A DNA stretch of 64,000 nt from the NCBI GenBank assembly GCA_024036415.1, contig JAMWET010001661.1, positions 62,001-126,000 on the forward strand, written 5' to 3'. The position numbers and the translations under genes were made by a program. The notes beneath the pieces are model-generated. The model saw only the letters and a program-made list of their open reading frames with translations, searched no databases and was not told where the DNA came from. Positions 10,671-22,199 of the stretch are shown here, one piece after another. The stretch comes from Prochilodus magdalenae (taxonomy: Eukaryota; Chordata; Actinopteri; Characiformes; Prochilodontidae). Positions within the stretch are counted from its first letter, which is position 1, and each line of letters begins with the position of its first letter.

Positions 10671-12560
10671 AAGCAATATGTTTCCAATTTCTTCTTACTT
10701 TATGCCGAGCCCGCTTTAGAATGCAATATCAGATATTGTTGTGTTTAATGATCTGTCCATTTTCTCTTTTATTACAGCCTCCATTTCTTTCAGGAGACTC
10801 GCTTTCAGTTTCTTATAGATATCTGCAGGCACACCCCCACAGTTCAGTCTTAGAAGATGGTTGTATTGTTTCATATGAATTTCTTATTAAATTACTTTCT
10901 GTCTACAGGTTTAAAATGGCTACTGATTGTTGCTGTTAAATATTTAGAAGACCATTTCATTGCAGTTTAAAAGTTGGCGTGCCTCATTCTATCACCCGAG
11001 GTAGAAATGAACTTTCTCGCCGCTCCTGGTTGAAAATCATATCTAGGTTAATGAGGGTTTTGAAGTTGACTCCAAACCGCTGATGTCTTTTGAATATATC
11101 ATGAGACCTTCAAGGCCCAAACCTGCGGGAGCTTAGGGAGACACCCAACTAAATTGTGGGAAGTAATTCCATTCCTGTCTTTTTTTCGCCTTTCCATCAG
11201 CTTCTTTTCTTCACTGCTTCCTTTGTGAAATCCTCTTAAGAGAGTTTTCTCCAAAATAACATCATCTTCAAACAAACATTTCACTTTTAATCACTGTATT
11301 TTTTTTCTATTTCCTACACGCACCCCTGCATTGTGGGCCCCGTTTGAAGCTGTTCTTTTTTCCTTGTGTCAGTAGGGAATTGCTCCCCAGTGGCCTGAGC
11401 TTACACTAAAGCTGCTCTTCCAAACCCAGCTTTGAGTACGAGGAAAAAGAATCCTCTCAAAGGAGAACGGGGGGTGGAACGAGACTTGTGAAACTGCTTA
11501 CTTCGGTGCACACCTGACCAGCATGTGGATAGATATACATACTGCTATATATGGTGTGTATGATGGATGGCATGATGAAGAACCACTCAGAAGAACCAAG
11601 GAGAACCTCTCAAAGAGCATGAGGGAGCTGAGAGGAACCAACACTTTAAATAAAACACCATCTAAAAGCATAAGGAAGAACCACTGAAACCATCCATGTT
11701 GAAATAAGGCTTCCTTTGGTTTTAACTGTAGTTTGTGGATGTAACTGTAACGGTGAATAAGTGAATGAGTGTTCTTGATGTAGTACCTTTTGAAGGATTT
11801 TGATTTACAGTTTATTAATAGGCCTACATGGCTCCTGTTGCTTTTTTAAAAATGTGGTGCAGGCCTGAATGAAGGTAAATTTACAAATAAAGTGAAGCTG
11901 ATCAGAAAATACATGACATATAGTTTGAGTTAATACTGTCTGTGGTGAAATACAAGCCAACTTATTTACATTTTCTATTTCACAACTTCTAATCTTGGGT
12001 TATACATTGGCTTCTTTTACAGTGAAAACAAAAGTAAAAATAATTTTTTAAAAATAGTCGTAAATTGTAAGTACACGTTGCAATTCTCTTCAGCAACAGG
12101 CTCTTGGTAATGAAAGTGGGCATTTTAGAGGAGACACATTTGATTTAGCTGTTTAAACTCTCCACTGTCCTTCAACGGTCTGAAACAACAACAACAAATT
12201 GCGGTGGTAATGAGAACAAATGGGTGCAATTATCCTTGATATGTTTTCCAATGGAGTGGTTTACTTAAGAGTCAAAATAACAAACCGGGTTTGGCAACAA
12301 ATGGACCGTCCAAGTGAATAATGTCTTTTGTCATAAATCTTGTCTTAACACTTCAGTAGGGTGACATTAAGCAATTTTATTTGTTTATTATATATCAGAA
12401 ACTTTTGCATGACATTTAGGTGTCTTTTATTCTGCCCTTATTAAATTTGATCAGGTTAATAGCCGCTATTTAACTCGTTATCCACTGTTACCTCTTAAGG
12501 CAGTTTTAGGAAATGAAAGGCTTTAAGATATCTTGACAAAATTACAAAAAATGCTTCAAA
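10671..12560. other. Intergenic DNA, nothing recognised
   Basis: No open coding frame with homology, RNA gene or known repeat was recognised. A GAAGAACCA word recurs several times between 11575 and 11700 without regular spacing. Confidence 0.4.
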
Positions 12561-12569
12561 AGTTGAATA

Positions 12570-12775
12570 TGTTGCAGCACTCTGGTGGTAGGAGAGGTAG
12601 GCCCAGTCTCGAGTTCGAATCCTACCACTGACTAGGACTTGCTTGTGGCCTAGGACAAGGCATTTGGCCTGGGCGTTGCTGTTCTGTTGGCGATGCCGTA
12701 CTGCTCCCAGAATGGGCATAGTTGGGCAGCTAATGGTGGTAGATGTTTTTTGTTGAATCAATAAAGTGCATAAAA
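12570..12775 (+). repeat. Decayed tRNA-derived SINE
   Basis: GAGTTCGAATCC near 12609-12620 is a near-perfect Pol III B box. The A-box region upstream (CTGGTGGTAGGAGAGG) is eroded. Downstream CTAGGACAAGGC, ACTGCTCCCAG and GGGCAGCTAATGG match the body of a common fish SINE. The segment ends in an AATAAAGTGCATAAAATAA-like tail. It was inserted in plus orientation and is no longer intact. Confidence 0.55.
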
Positions 12776-12780
12776 TAATG

Positions 12781-13264
12781 AATAAAATATATACAGTATA
12801 CCCCATACGGCCCTTATTAGTTGCCCTACTGTTATATGTGACCAACATAAAAAGTCTGTTATACTGTATTACAGATTTAAAATGTGTTGTGGCAAACAGA
12901 CATAAACAGCACAACAATGAACAACTCCAAGCCAATAATGGCCAAAGTCCTGGAATAAGATTTTAAAAGTTTTGGTTGAAATCAGCCCTTTTCTCGTCCT
13001 GACCCCTAAAATGTAAATCTCCAATTTTCACTCTATTCCTGATAGAGGAGAGCTTGGGGAAAGAGAAATAAAAAGCACATGGAGACTTTGGTGAAGAATT
13101 ATAAGAGCATCATAATGGTTCTCTAAATTGATGTGTTACCAGATTTACCAACTAATGGTTGTGTTTTGGATACAGTTAATCATTTGGAGAGTTATGTTTT
13201 ATTTTTGTAGTATTCTAAACAACCTAAATATTTGTATACCATAATTCTGTCTGGCTTGAAACTT
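12781..13264. other. AT-rich intergenic DNA
   Basis: No repeat family, exon or RNA gene recognised. Confidence 0.4.
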
Positions 13265-13440
13265 CGCAAATCATTCTCTAATAAAACAGCTGCTATTTTT
13301 CAGGCATAATGGAACAATGAAATCTGCCTGGGCTGAGGATAATAATGAGGATGTAATCATGCAAATGAGAGGTATAGGGATTATGCAAATGTAAGAAAAA
13401 CATTTTGCATTCACACTGTTTCTGGATCTGGATATTCAAT
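13265..13440. other. Octamer-rich non-coding block
   Basis: Contains ATGCAAATGAGAGG near 13359 and TTATGCAAATG near 13381 plus GATAATAATGAGG, giving two octamer-like (ATGCAAAT) POU sites 22 bases apart. It has no frame and is not repetitive. It is a candidate regulatory block only. Confidence 0.35.
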
Positions 13441-14865
13441 TAACAATAGACATGTTCTGAGGGGATGAAGGAGATGGAGGGAAAAAAAGAAAGAGTGAAA
13501 GAAAAAAAACATATTACCTTGAGCAAGCGCGGATAAGCTTTTAACCTCTGAGACAGTTTAAGTGGTGACCTAACACAGAGTTTGAAGTTATGATTTATGG
13601 ATTCGGAGATATTATTCTTTGTTCCATTCTGAGCGGTGGGGGCTGATAACGGTAAGTACAATAGCGAGATTAGCCCCGCGATTGGAACCGTACCGAAGAC
13701 GCACACTTGTGAAATCTCCTTTCTCTTTCTTCTGTGTGTGTGTGTGTGGGGTGGGGGGGTGGGGGGGTGGGTGTAATGCACCTCTCCGCTGTAACAACAG
13801 GGCATTGATAATGCTATTGCTCACGGTTCATGACCAGAAAAAGATAAGAGAAATGAGTTTCTGTAAGCTTGGCACAGGCTTAACCTCTGACTCTGACTGA
13901 ATATCAGCCTTTAGAAAACAGTCCCCCAGCAGCCAGGCTGTGCTTCCGTTCCAAACCACCCGAACTCACTTCTACAGGAATGTAAATGGAGCATGTCTGT
14001 TAGCGTCTCCACACTGGAGGCCTTGCCAAACTGTGCTTGTGTTGTGTTATCTACTGCTTTGCAACCTCTTCAGTGAAAGAAGAAAATGTATCCTTTACTG
14101 CGTGTATATTGCGGAACATGATGTCTTGGCAATATAAGCCCTCTTCACAGTAGCCATGACATGCTGTTTCAACCTGGAGTGTTGAAGGTCCTTCAGTTCG
14201 TCTTTTCAGATATATTATAGATTATATTTTAATTAAACTAGTTTATTTAATTGCATTAAAAGTAGGCAGAACAGCAGAAAAGGCATTCAATCATCTTTAC
14301 ACTGCTGAATATATGCAGTATTTCTCATCACTCTTTTTGGGATTGAAAAGATTATTCATCACATCTACTTGCTGTAAGCAATTTTGTCTAGTGAAATTTT
14401 CCTATTCCAGTGGCAGCATGGCTGTCACTAGAATAAAGACACCAAGGTTTGGATCTCAGTAGCTTTTAAAGGACATTAATGTGGAAACATTATGAGACCA
14501 GATGAGATCAGCAGCAACTGGTTCTTAGCTGACCATGAACTTAACAGCTATGCTTACTTCTGTACAAGCTGCTGTGCTAACATCACCCATAGTGACTCTG
14601 ACACCATAAAAGTCATACACCATAACCATGTAATCTCTTGCTTAGGTCCCACCTTAAAAGCTCTTGATGCATCTCTGGAGCATAGAAAGCTGAAGTATCA
14701 ATGTAAGATAATGTAAATGAAATGATGGGTAAATAAGTTAAATCTTTTAAAAATTTAAAACTGAAAACAGAAAGCCAACACATCAATATTAAAATTGAGA
14801 AATTGTATTTTTTAAATGGCATTTACTGGCAGTAACAAATAAAAAAAATGGGACAGGAGTATCTA
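13441..14865. other. Intergenic DNA with purine-rich tract
   Basis: Starts with a GGGAAAAAAAGAAAGAG purine tract (13480-13510). The rest holds no recognised gene or transposon. It includes the TG/G tract annotated separately. Confidence 0.4.
13733..13771 (+). repeat. (TG)n and G-quadruplex-like tract
   Basis: A short TG run leads into GGGG, GGGGGGG, GGGGGGG and GGG separated by single T residues. Four long G runs with one-base loops are a textbook G-quadruplex pattern. The complementary strand reads as CCCACCCCCC. It is a common slippage site. Confidence 0.75.
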
Positions 14866-14866
14866 G

Positions 14867-14957
<91 letters not shown>

Positions 14958-14971
14958 ATCTATCTATCTAT
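14866..14971. repeat. (ATCT)n microsatellite
   Basis: About 26 tetranucleotide units, uninterrupted except near the ends (AGCT at the left, one missing base near 14957). Likely length-polymorphic. Confidence 0.97.
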
Positions 14972-15119
14972 TTTGTTATTTGCAACACTGACTCTCTAAA
15001 CTTAGAGTGAAACCAATATTTCAAAGCATATTCTATTCATGTTGTGCACCTAATATGAGAGTGCAGTATTCAGAGAAATGACGAAAGAATACGTGAACTC
15101 ATTTGTAATAATTCACACA

Positions 15120-15760
15120 ATGAATCCTGGATCAAAACAGCGGAGTCTATTTTCCCCGGGTTGGTATTTTTTCATCAGGCCTCTCTAATGGCTAAACAGA
15201 GCTGACATCTGATTAGCTCACAACAGCATGCGGCCTCGCTTTCCCCACTAAACTCCATTTTGGCCACATAATTCTCAAAGTAAACTGGTTGGCGTTATAT
15301 TGAGTAAATATGACCACCCAAATTGAATCTGACAAAGCTACATTACAATCCATCACCGCTTATTAGACATTTCAAATTTTGGAATTAAGGACTAATAGGG
15401 AGACAATGAAGCTTTCGAAGAGATGGATGAGGCCAGCGAACAAACACAAAGGGAAAAAAAAAACAACCACCAGTTCCTCCACCCGCTCACTGCATATAAA
15501 GGAAAGCGTTCATTCACTGGCCTTTCTATTTCGTTCCCGAACAGATTTTCCACTTTGTTTTCCAATTTGAAACTTTGAAAAGTTTTCTTTAGCTGGGAAA
15601 TAAACAGGTACACATCTGTCTGGCAGCAGGTGGGTGTCAACAGAGAATAAAAGAGCAATGTTTCAAACATGTGATCAATATTGGACATTAGTTTCAAAGG
15701 AACCACAGATGGTTATTATCAAATGACCGTAACCATTACTTTTATTAATGAACTCTGGGC
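15120..15760. other. Candidate conserved non-coding block
   Basis: Non-repetitive stretch with words such as CTAATGGCTAAACAG, CTGATTAGCTC and TTATATTGAGTAAATATG, and moderate CpG content. The weak open frames seen on both strands lack any recognisable domain. It is regulatory-like by texture only. Confidence 0.3.
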
Positions 15761-16134
15761 TGTATTGTGGGAGATTTCCCCTGCCTGCACTAGCTCACAT
15801 GTTACGATAGGTCTGAGTAAGTACAGAGAGGAGAAGGGAAGAAAAATTACAACCAGACTTGCTGTGGAAGTCCCTTGGACAACATTACATCTCTGTAAAA
15901 AGCATTTGTCAAAGAACAGCCTATTCCTCCTCACCTGCCATCCTTCCTCGGCAGTGCAGCTTACACAGGAGAATCTGTGCAGCAACATATATCCCACAGC
16001 AATAAAAAACATCCAACAATACCGGCCTTTATTATTTTTCATGAACAAGAACATATGCAAATGATCTTCGAATGTATATGTGGTAACAGTCATGAAAAAA
16101 AAGAAAACCTGTACCTGTACACTAACAGGATACT
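15761..16134. other. Intergenic DNA
   Basis: Overlapping frames on both strands here (up to about 145 codons on the minus strand) show no domain, no codon bias and no splice context. I regard them as chance frames. Confidence 0.4.
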
Positions 16135-16149
16135 TTATTAAAACTCTGA

Positions 16150-16365
16150 ATAGCAAAGCAATTTCCTTCTGGGTGTCAGTATTTTTTCATTAACTGGCCA
16201 CTTTATTAGAAACCTTTACCCTGTACTTCCACTATTTAGCTACTTTATCAGAAACATTTACTTTCTCTTCTTCTATTTACTGGCCACTTTACTAGAAACA
16301 CCTACCTGTACTTCCACTAATTGGCCATTTACTACCAGAAATTACCATCTACTTCCATAGTCTCT
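16150..16365 (-). repeat. 42-bp minisatellite (copy 1)
   Basis: Four to five diverged units of the type CTGGCCACTTTATTAGAAAC plus CTACCTGTACTTCCACTAA. Phase points are 16194, 16237, 16279 and 16321, a spacing of 42-43 bp. The reverse complement of the unit forms the arrays at 30655-30870 and 31740-31870. The unit also resembles the end of a Tc1 family (AATAAAGTGGCCAGTGAGTG). Confidence 0.75.
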
Positions 16366-17061
16366 AACTGTATACCAGTAAGGTAAAGCTACACGAGAAG
16401 GGTTTCCGAGTCCAGCAAAGACACCTATGCACTGGTCACATATGATCACTCACAAGTAGGGTCTCAGTTGGTTTAGTCCTTTTTGTCAAGCTGAAGAATT
16501 TAAGTGCTGTTTTGTAGAGCGTATTGATCAGTTCTCATTACTTATTCCTCAGAATAAATTACTGTTAACCTCACTGTTTTCTAAGATTAAAGGATTTACA
16601 GCAAATAGCCTTCGGATGACTGATTCAGCTCAGGTCAAACGGGCGGATCTGCAGTATTTATCTTGTGTTATTGTCTGATGGCGGTGATAGTGAGCCGTTT
16701 GAATGTAGAGCATTATTTATCCTATTGATCCAAAGAAAGAGATAACACCTCAAAACCCCTGGACTGAGCTGATGATTAAAGAAATGATTGGAGAAATGAT
16801 TAAAGAAAGGTCTTTAAGGACAAAGCAGAGCAAGTGGTGTTTCTTAACAAAATTATATATGTTTAATAATTTATCATCGTTACTGGACCAACTTCTATTG
16901 TCACAAAAAAAATATATATATATAAATATGTGCAAAAGTTTTAGGCATCTGTGAAGGGTGTTTAACCTGGTAGTAAGAATATATTTGCATATACAAAACT
17001 GAAATAATAAGTAAAAGTGTACTGTACAGTCGATTAATTATTCCCAATTATTTACCTGCCG

Positions 17062-17066
<5 letters not shown>
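16366..17066. other. Intergenic DNA with a possible transposon end
   Basis: Mostly unassigned AT-rich DNA. Near 16929-16957, TGTGCAAAAGTTTTAGGCAT resembles the end of a fish Tc1/mariner MITE family. No partner end is visible, so it is only a hint. Confidence 0.3.

Positions 17067-17144
<78 letters not shown>
17067..17144. repeat. (TA)39 microsatellite
   Basis: A 78-bp perfect TA run after a GTGTG lead-in. It is self-complementary and likely to extrude cruciforms and vary in length. Confidence 0.97.
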
Positions 17145-17148
<4 letters not shown>

Positions 17149-18204
17149 CATATTATAACCAGGCTTTTTTTTCAAGTAATTTTGGGTAATTTTATACAAT
17201 GTAAAGTACAACAGGCATTTTCAAATGTTCCCAAATTACACATTGTAGTTCATCTGTTAATCTACTTTCACACTGTTCTTCTATGGTCAAGACCCCCAAG
17301 ACCCCAAGACCACTGACATGGTGGTGGCATATTGTTGTGTGTTTCACTGTTACGAATAGACAAAGAGGTCAGGTAGTGTCTTTCAGGAAGCAGAATGGAT
17401 CCTATTGTACAGTACAAAAACTCCCCAATACGCACAGAGTGGTTTGGAAAAACAAAACAAATTTACAGCTTAGTAAAGAATCCAGGGTTTTTTCATTTTC
17501 AGACTGAGAGTGTGATGTCCTTAAGTTTTTCTTTTATGTGAAGTAAAGGTTAGCATCATTTATCATCATTTCAAATAAGCTAAACTCTATGGACTTATTC
17601 TGTTATATTCACTTCTAAATTTCCTTTGTTGCCTTTGTTGATATTTTCTTTTCTTTGTTTAGATGTGTCTCAGATGTTTGGGGAATTCCTGTTGATGAGG
17701 GATCTTGAAAATTTATTCTAGACAGCTGCACCTCTGACAGCCTATCATTAGCTCCAAATCCTCGAGTGATGTTCCGTTCCCTAAAGACTGAAACAGATTG
17801 CAGAATATTTAGAAATTACATGACATAATTAAGGATTAACTTTCATGTCTCTGAGAAGGAAGAAGAAACCTGCGTCAGGAGTTTTCTATTCTCCAGGTGC
17901 CATTCATCAACGTCAGAAATGTTTCATAACCATTAAGTTGCGCTACAAAGTAAATTCATTGTGTTACTTAAATATATAAAGGTAAACTGGAAATAAAATG
18001 AACATCATTTCATATTATACTGTAAATAACAAAAACCATGATACAAAATATATTAAATTCAGTGAAAAAAATAGAAAAATATAGAATACACTTAGTCATA
18101 CATATGTATGTAATATATATATAATTAAATGACACCTTGTATTATCTAAAATAACTGTACTGTAAATTACATAATATGTCATAGTAAATATAATCTAATG
18201 CAGG
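17145..18204. other. Intergenic DNA
   Basis: AT-rich, no recognised repeat family, exon or RNA gene. Confidence 0.4.
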
Positions 18205-18391
18205 TACAGGGGTTGGACAATGAAACTGAAACACCTGTCATTTTAGTGTGGGAGGTCTCATGGCTAAATTGGACCAGCCTGGTGGCCAATCTTTATTAAT
18301 TGCACATTGCACCAGTAAGAGCAGAGTGTGAAGGTTCAGTTAGCAGGTAAGAGCACAGTTCTGCTCAAAATACTGCAATGCACACAACATT

Positions 18392-18556
18392 ATGGGTGAC
18401 ATACCAGAGTTCAAAAGAGGACACATTGTTGGTGCACGTCTTGCTGGCGCATCTGTGACCAAGACAGCAAGTCTTTGTGATGTATCAAGAGCCACGGTAT
18501 CCAGGGTAATGTCAGCATACCACCAAGAAGGACGAACCTCCACCAGCATCACGTAG
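18392..18556 (+). pseudogene. Tc1-like transposase N-terminal stub
   Basis: ATG at 18392 opens 'MGDIPEFKRGHIVGARLAG', followed by a helix-turn-helix of the type 'TASLCDVSRATVSRVMSAYH'. The frame ends at the TAG at 18554-18556, right after the deletion joint. About 54 residues remain of a protein of about 340. Confidence 0.85.
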
Positions 18557-18557
18557 T

Positions 18558-18686
18558 GACCTGGCCACTATCCTGCAAGAAGAATGGCTTAAAATCCCTC
18601 TGACCACTGTGCAGGACTTGTATATGTCATGCCCAAGACGAACTGACGCTGTATTGGCCGCAAAAGGAGGCCCTACACCATACTAA
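18558..18686 (+). pseudogene. Tc1-like transposase C-terminal stub
   Basis: In another frame than the N-terminal stub: 'EEWLKIPLTTVQDLYMSCPR' followed by 'AVLAAKGGPTPY' and TAA at 18684. This is the usual C-terminus of this family (W-I-P-x(5)-L, then MPRR and A-KGG-T-Y). The joint with the N-terminal stub lies near 18545-18558. Confidence 0.82.
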
Positions 18687-18740
18687 TAAATGATTGTGGT
18701 CAAAAACCAGGTGTTTCAGTTTCATTGTCCAACCCCTGTA

Positions 18741-19699
18741 GTAATTTATATTGAATCCAAAATCAATATTTATTGATATATATATTAATTATTATATTAA
18801 TTATTACAGACAGGTGTTGTCTACATATTAATACTTCTAAGTTTCTTACTCTACTCTAGTCTCTACTCTTCCCTCTTTTTTCACCTGGTGTCTAAGTCAA
18901 AATGCTTAGATGTTCAGTGTGATTATATCTAAAAGACTGGCTGCCTTTCTCTTTGTGTTACTTTAAAGCTCCATGTGTATATGTATCCCTGCAGTCTCCT
19001 CATGCTTTTAACTTTATGTAGTAATTGTAAAATGCTGAGAACCAGCTCACTTTTCTGTGCTGTGCCCGTGTTGGTATAAAACCAATATAAAACCAATGTT
19101 TTTGAACTTTTGGGCGCTGCATGTTACAGCAAGTCCAGTGTACATTTGGCTTATTATTGATGAGTCTGTTTGGTGGATTATAATTACTTGTCAGTGGCTA
19201 ACAATGACTGATTATAATAAATCATGGGAAGGTTTTGGTTGGGTTTTTCTAAATTTTAACCCCTCTGTTTCTTTCTTTGTTTCATATTGAAATTTGTTCT
19301 AAAAAACAATATACACCTATTAAGGTTGTGCTTTGTTTAATTCCAATTCCAAGCATTGTTTTAACCACTGTAAACCCACTATTACAGATTCTTCTGACTA
19401 GTTTCTGTATTTTACTCTAGGTTTGGAATGGTTCTGGATTCATGAATTTGGCTCCAAATATTTAGCTTTGCATTAGCTTTGGGTTTGGTTAAGAGCACCA
19501 CACTAAATATCCACTGATTGTCTCATTGTAATGCGATATATTGTGAGCTTTAACAAAAGCAATTTTATCTCACCCAAAAACAGATGAAACACAGGCACAG
19601 AATGAAGGGCTACAGAGACCACAGTGGACAGACAGAACAGCGGCCGGAGCTTCACTTGAGCTTTGCTTCCCATCACAACTTTAAATTGCATTTGAAAGT
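18741..19699. other. AT-rich intergenic DNA
   Basis: No gene or recognised repeat. A short direct repeat TATAAAACCAATATAAAACC lies near 19074-19093. Confidence 0.4.
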
Positions 19700-20040
19700 G
19701 TGTCTCGGCAGGCTTCTAGTCTGGAGAGCACAACTCCGGTGAAAAAGAGCCCATTAGCATCGGGACCAGGGGAAAGAGAACACATTAGAGCGATCTCCAG
19801 GGACTCCAGCTCTCAGGTCCAAAGGCCTTAGAGCAACATAGCAGCGGAATAATGATGAGGAATACCCCAGAAATCCACTTTGCTAAGTAGCGCTGGTACC
19901 GCTACGGGACATTGCCTTTAAAAGGCCAGTTTGCTAATGCTGCTTAGCAGATGGCTCAAGAAACGAAGCCTCGTCAGCGTCAGTGAAGTGCCAACTCTGT
20001 TTGCGAATTGTAATTAACAAACAAATGCACATTCTGCAGA
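19700..20040. other. Candidate conserved non-coding block
   Basis: GC content is higher than around it and CpGs are retained (for example TAGCGCTGGTACCGCTACGG near 19888). Words like GCGAATTGTAATTAAC occur near 20002. It is neither coding nor repetitive and is a low-confidence regulatory candidate. Confidence 0.3.
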
Positions 20041-21699
20041 TACTGATGGAGCTGCAGTTGGCCAAGTCCTTGCTTGCCATCTGTAGAATTGTTATTGTAT
20101 AGTAGTCAAAAATTCAGGCACGAGAATGTGGCCATAATGTCTGGAGGCCTGATGTTGGTACATGAAAAGGTGCAGCAGTTTAATGTGGCTGCAACATGTA
20201 CACGCAATGTGCCTGAAATTATTATTCTGTTGACTAAACTTGTAGCTAATTGAAAAAAATATCTATAAAAACTAGACAATGCATAAGATAGATGTAGATA
20301 TTTGCAGATTATTAGCAAACCTTATGGTGATAGTGATTTGCAAAATAGGTTAAGGGTGGGATTTGTTTTGGGGCACTCCTTGAGCAATTATTGCCTGTTT
20401 GTGGACAAGGACCAGTGGGTAACTACAGTAGGAATCACATAAGAAGCTTTATGACATTCACTATGACTTTTCAGCTCATTCATGCCATTTTTTTCTTCTT
20501 TGGCTTAAAATAAATTTTGGTTAATTTGTTAACAATATAGATGGAAATATAATGCTGACAGAGATACACAGTGCCCTGTAAAGCTAAAGGTAAGCTAAAG
20601 TAGGCAGATGTTGATAAGCATGATCTGTGGCAAGAAGAGCACAATGTTTTATGGGTGCACCCAGACAGGTGGTGGAAGCAGGTGGTTGCAGCATGAATGC
20701 AGATTTGTATACTGGATGAAGTTGCCCATACCAATATTTTATCACATTTGGTCTCTTTATTTTTGGAGTAAGGTCACGTTAGACAATTATGATGTGACTC
20801 CCTTAGAGAGGCCACGTCTCTAAGATAAACAATTATGCATGCTAGAATTCAAATGACTGATAGGCTGGGTGCTATTGTATGGTTCACAATATTGTACTTA
20901 CAAGTTATCAGGGCTGGAAGTCCATACCTTAGCACATATTTCATTGGATTTGTGCAATGTATATAGCACCATAGTTGTGTAGGGTTGAGGTGGGTACAGT
21001 TGGCGGTAAGGTGTATGTTGTTGAGTCCTTACCCATGTTAAGACCAAACTTTTGCCTCTAGGGTATTGGGCATTCAGCAGACAAGGCTTGCAACTATACG
21101 TTTTTCTGAGGCTATACCTGTACTCATCCGTGTATAGGCATTTCTGTGCAGCATTCTTCTTCAATCAGACTCAAAACAAAGTGTTGCTTTTTATTAAATT
21201 CTACTCTGGAACACCACTTATAGCTAACATTATGACAACAAGTGTCACTCAAAACATGATAGTTCTCTGTAATTCTTTACAATCACATCTACCAAAACTA
21301 CATCTACCAATGCCAAAACTATGGGCTGTGATTGCTTGTTTTGCATGAACCCAACCAGACCCCATCTGGCTTTTGAGACTGGAGCTCTTCCCATCAAATG
21401 ATGAAGCAAAGGAATGTGAAGGTTAGCATATGTGTCCTCCGAGACACATAAAGGTCCTCCGCAATGTCAATGTAAATGCAATGTCACTGGAACGGAACAC
21501 TTTTGGAGGAGAACGCTAAATGCTAACCCTTTTACATCAGCTAATGGATGCCTGCATTGGATGGCATCTCACTTGGTGATTAGGGGAGAGGGAGGACCAT
21601 AAGACATACCCAAAGTGAGAGATTCCCAGTCTGGATGACTGTGGCATCACCTGGAATTGAATTCACAATTTCAATGCTAGGGCTAACACAAACACACAT
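20041..21699. other. Intergenic DNA, nothing recognised
   Basis: No exon, RNA gene or transposon was recognised. Between about 21420 and 21660 there is GC-richer sequence that may belong to the LTR-like relic that follows. Confidence 0.35.
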
Positions 21700-21965
21700 G
21701 CTACAGTGGTATCAGAAATAGGATATGCTGGCATCTTAAGAGGAATGGCATTACCACAGACTCAAAGGTGACATGGCAGAGAGGACTAAGCACAGCTAAG
21801 CCTGGCTGCAGGACAGCAAAAGAAATGGCTAGCGAAAATGCATGGCGGCATTGACAGCAGCCGTCCAGTGACACTTCAAGCAAGTGCTGGTGGTATAGTT
21901 AGCCAAAGCTGAGCAGGATCCAGCATACCCTCGCTGGAATCTATGGCACTGTAAAAGAAAGAGAG
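21700..21965 (+). mobile_element. Possible LTR-retroelement leader relic
   Basis: ACAGTGGTATCAGAAATAGG at 21702-21721 is a variant of the motif at 9886-9905. It is followed by purine-rich DNA including AGAAATGGCTAGCGAAAATG and a CAGCAG-rich patch. The order (primer-site-like motif, then gag-leader-like sequence) fits an LTR retrotransposon, but no gag domain was recognised. Confidence 0.28.
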
Positions 21966-22199
21966 GGCCACTGCTTTTGCCCCCCACCCGTGACATGATG
22001 GTTTTGTTCCAATAATGACAATAATCTTGATGGACCTTTAGTTGTCTGTGAAATCTTGCAGTCTAGCCTCATATGTAGCACATGGGCTTCAAGGTGGTGC
22101 AAAAAGCTCAGCAAGAATTAACAGCATAGGTTTTAGGCTAGTGCTGCTGTGGCACCGTTTTCAATCTGTTTTTTTATTTTTATTTTTCTCTTTTCTTCA

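Larger units (their letters stand above)
18207..18738 (+). mobile_element. Internally deleted Tc1-like transposon
   Basis: 532 bp flanked by TA (18205-18206 and 18739-18740). Termini are CAGGGGTTGGACAATGAAAC and its reverse complement GTTTCATTGTCCAACCCCTG, with inverted repeats of about 32 bp. Inside are only the first 55 and last 42 codons of a Tc1 transposase, so roughly 700-800 bp of the catalytic domain has been lost. Such deletion derivatives can be mobilised only by a transposase supplied elsewhere. Confidence 0.92.

Noticed and set aside
12495..12935. 146-codon minus-strand frame
   Set aside because: It runs across the decayed SINE at 12570-12775, and its translation includes the SINE in antisense, so it is not a gene.
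15719..16156. 145-codon open frame on the minus strand overlapping a 127-codon frame on the plus strand
   Set aside because: No recognisable domain, no splice context and unremarkable composition. Overlapping opposite frames of this size occur by chance.
14866..17144. CRISPR-like or satellite repeats
   Set aside because: The short regular repeats are simple ATCT and TA microsatellites; there are no spacers, and the genome is eukaryotic.
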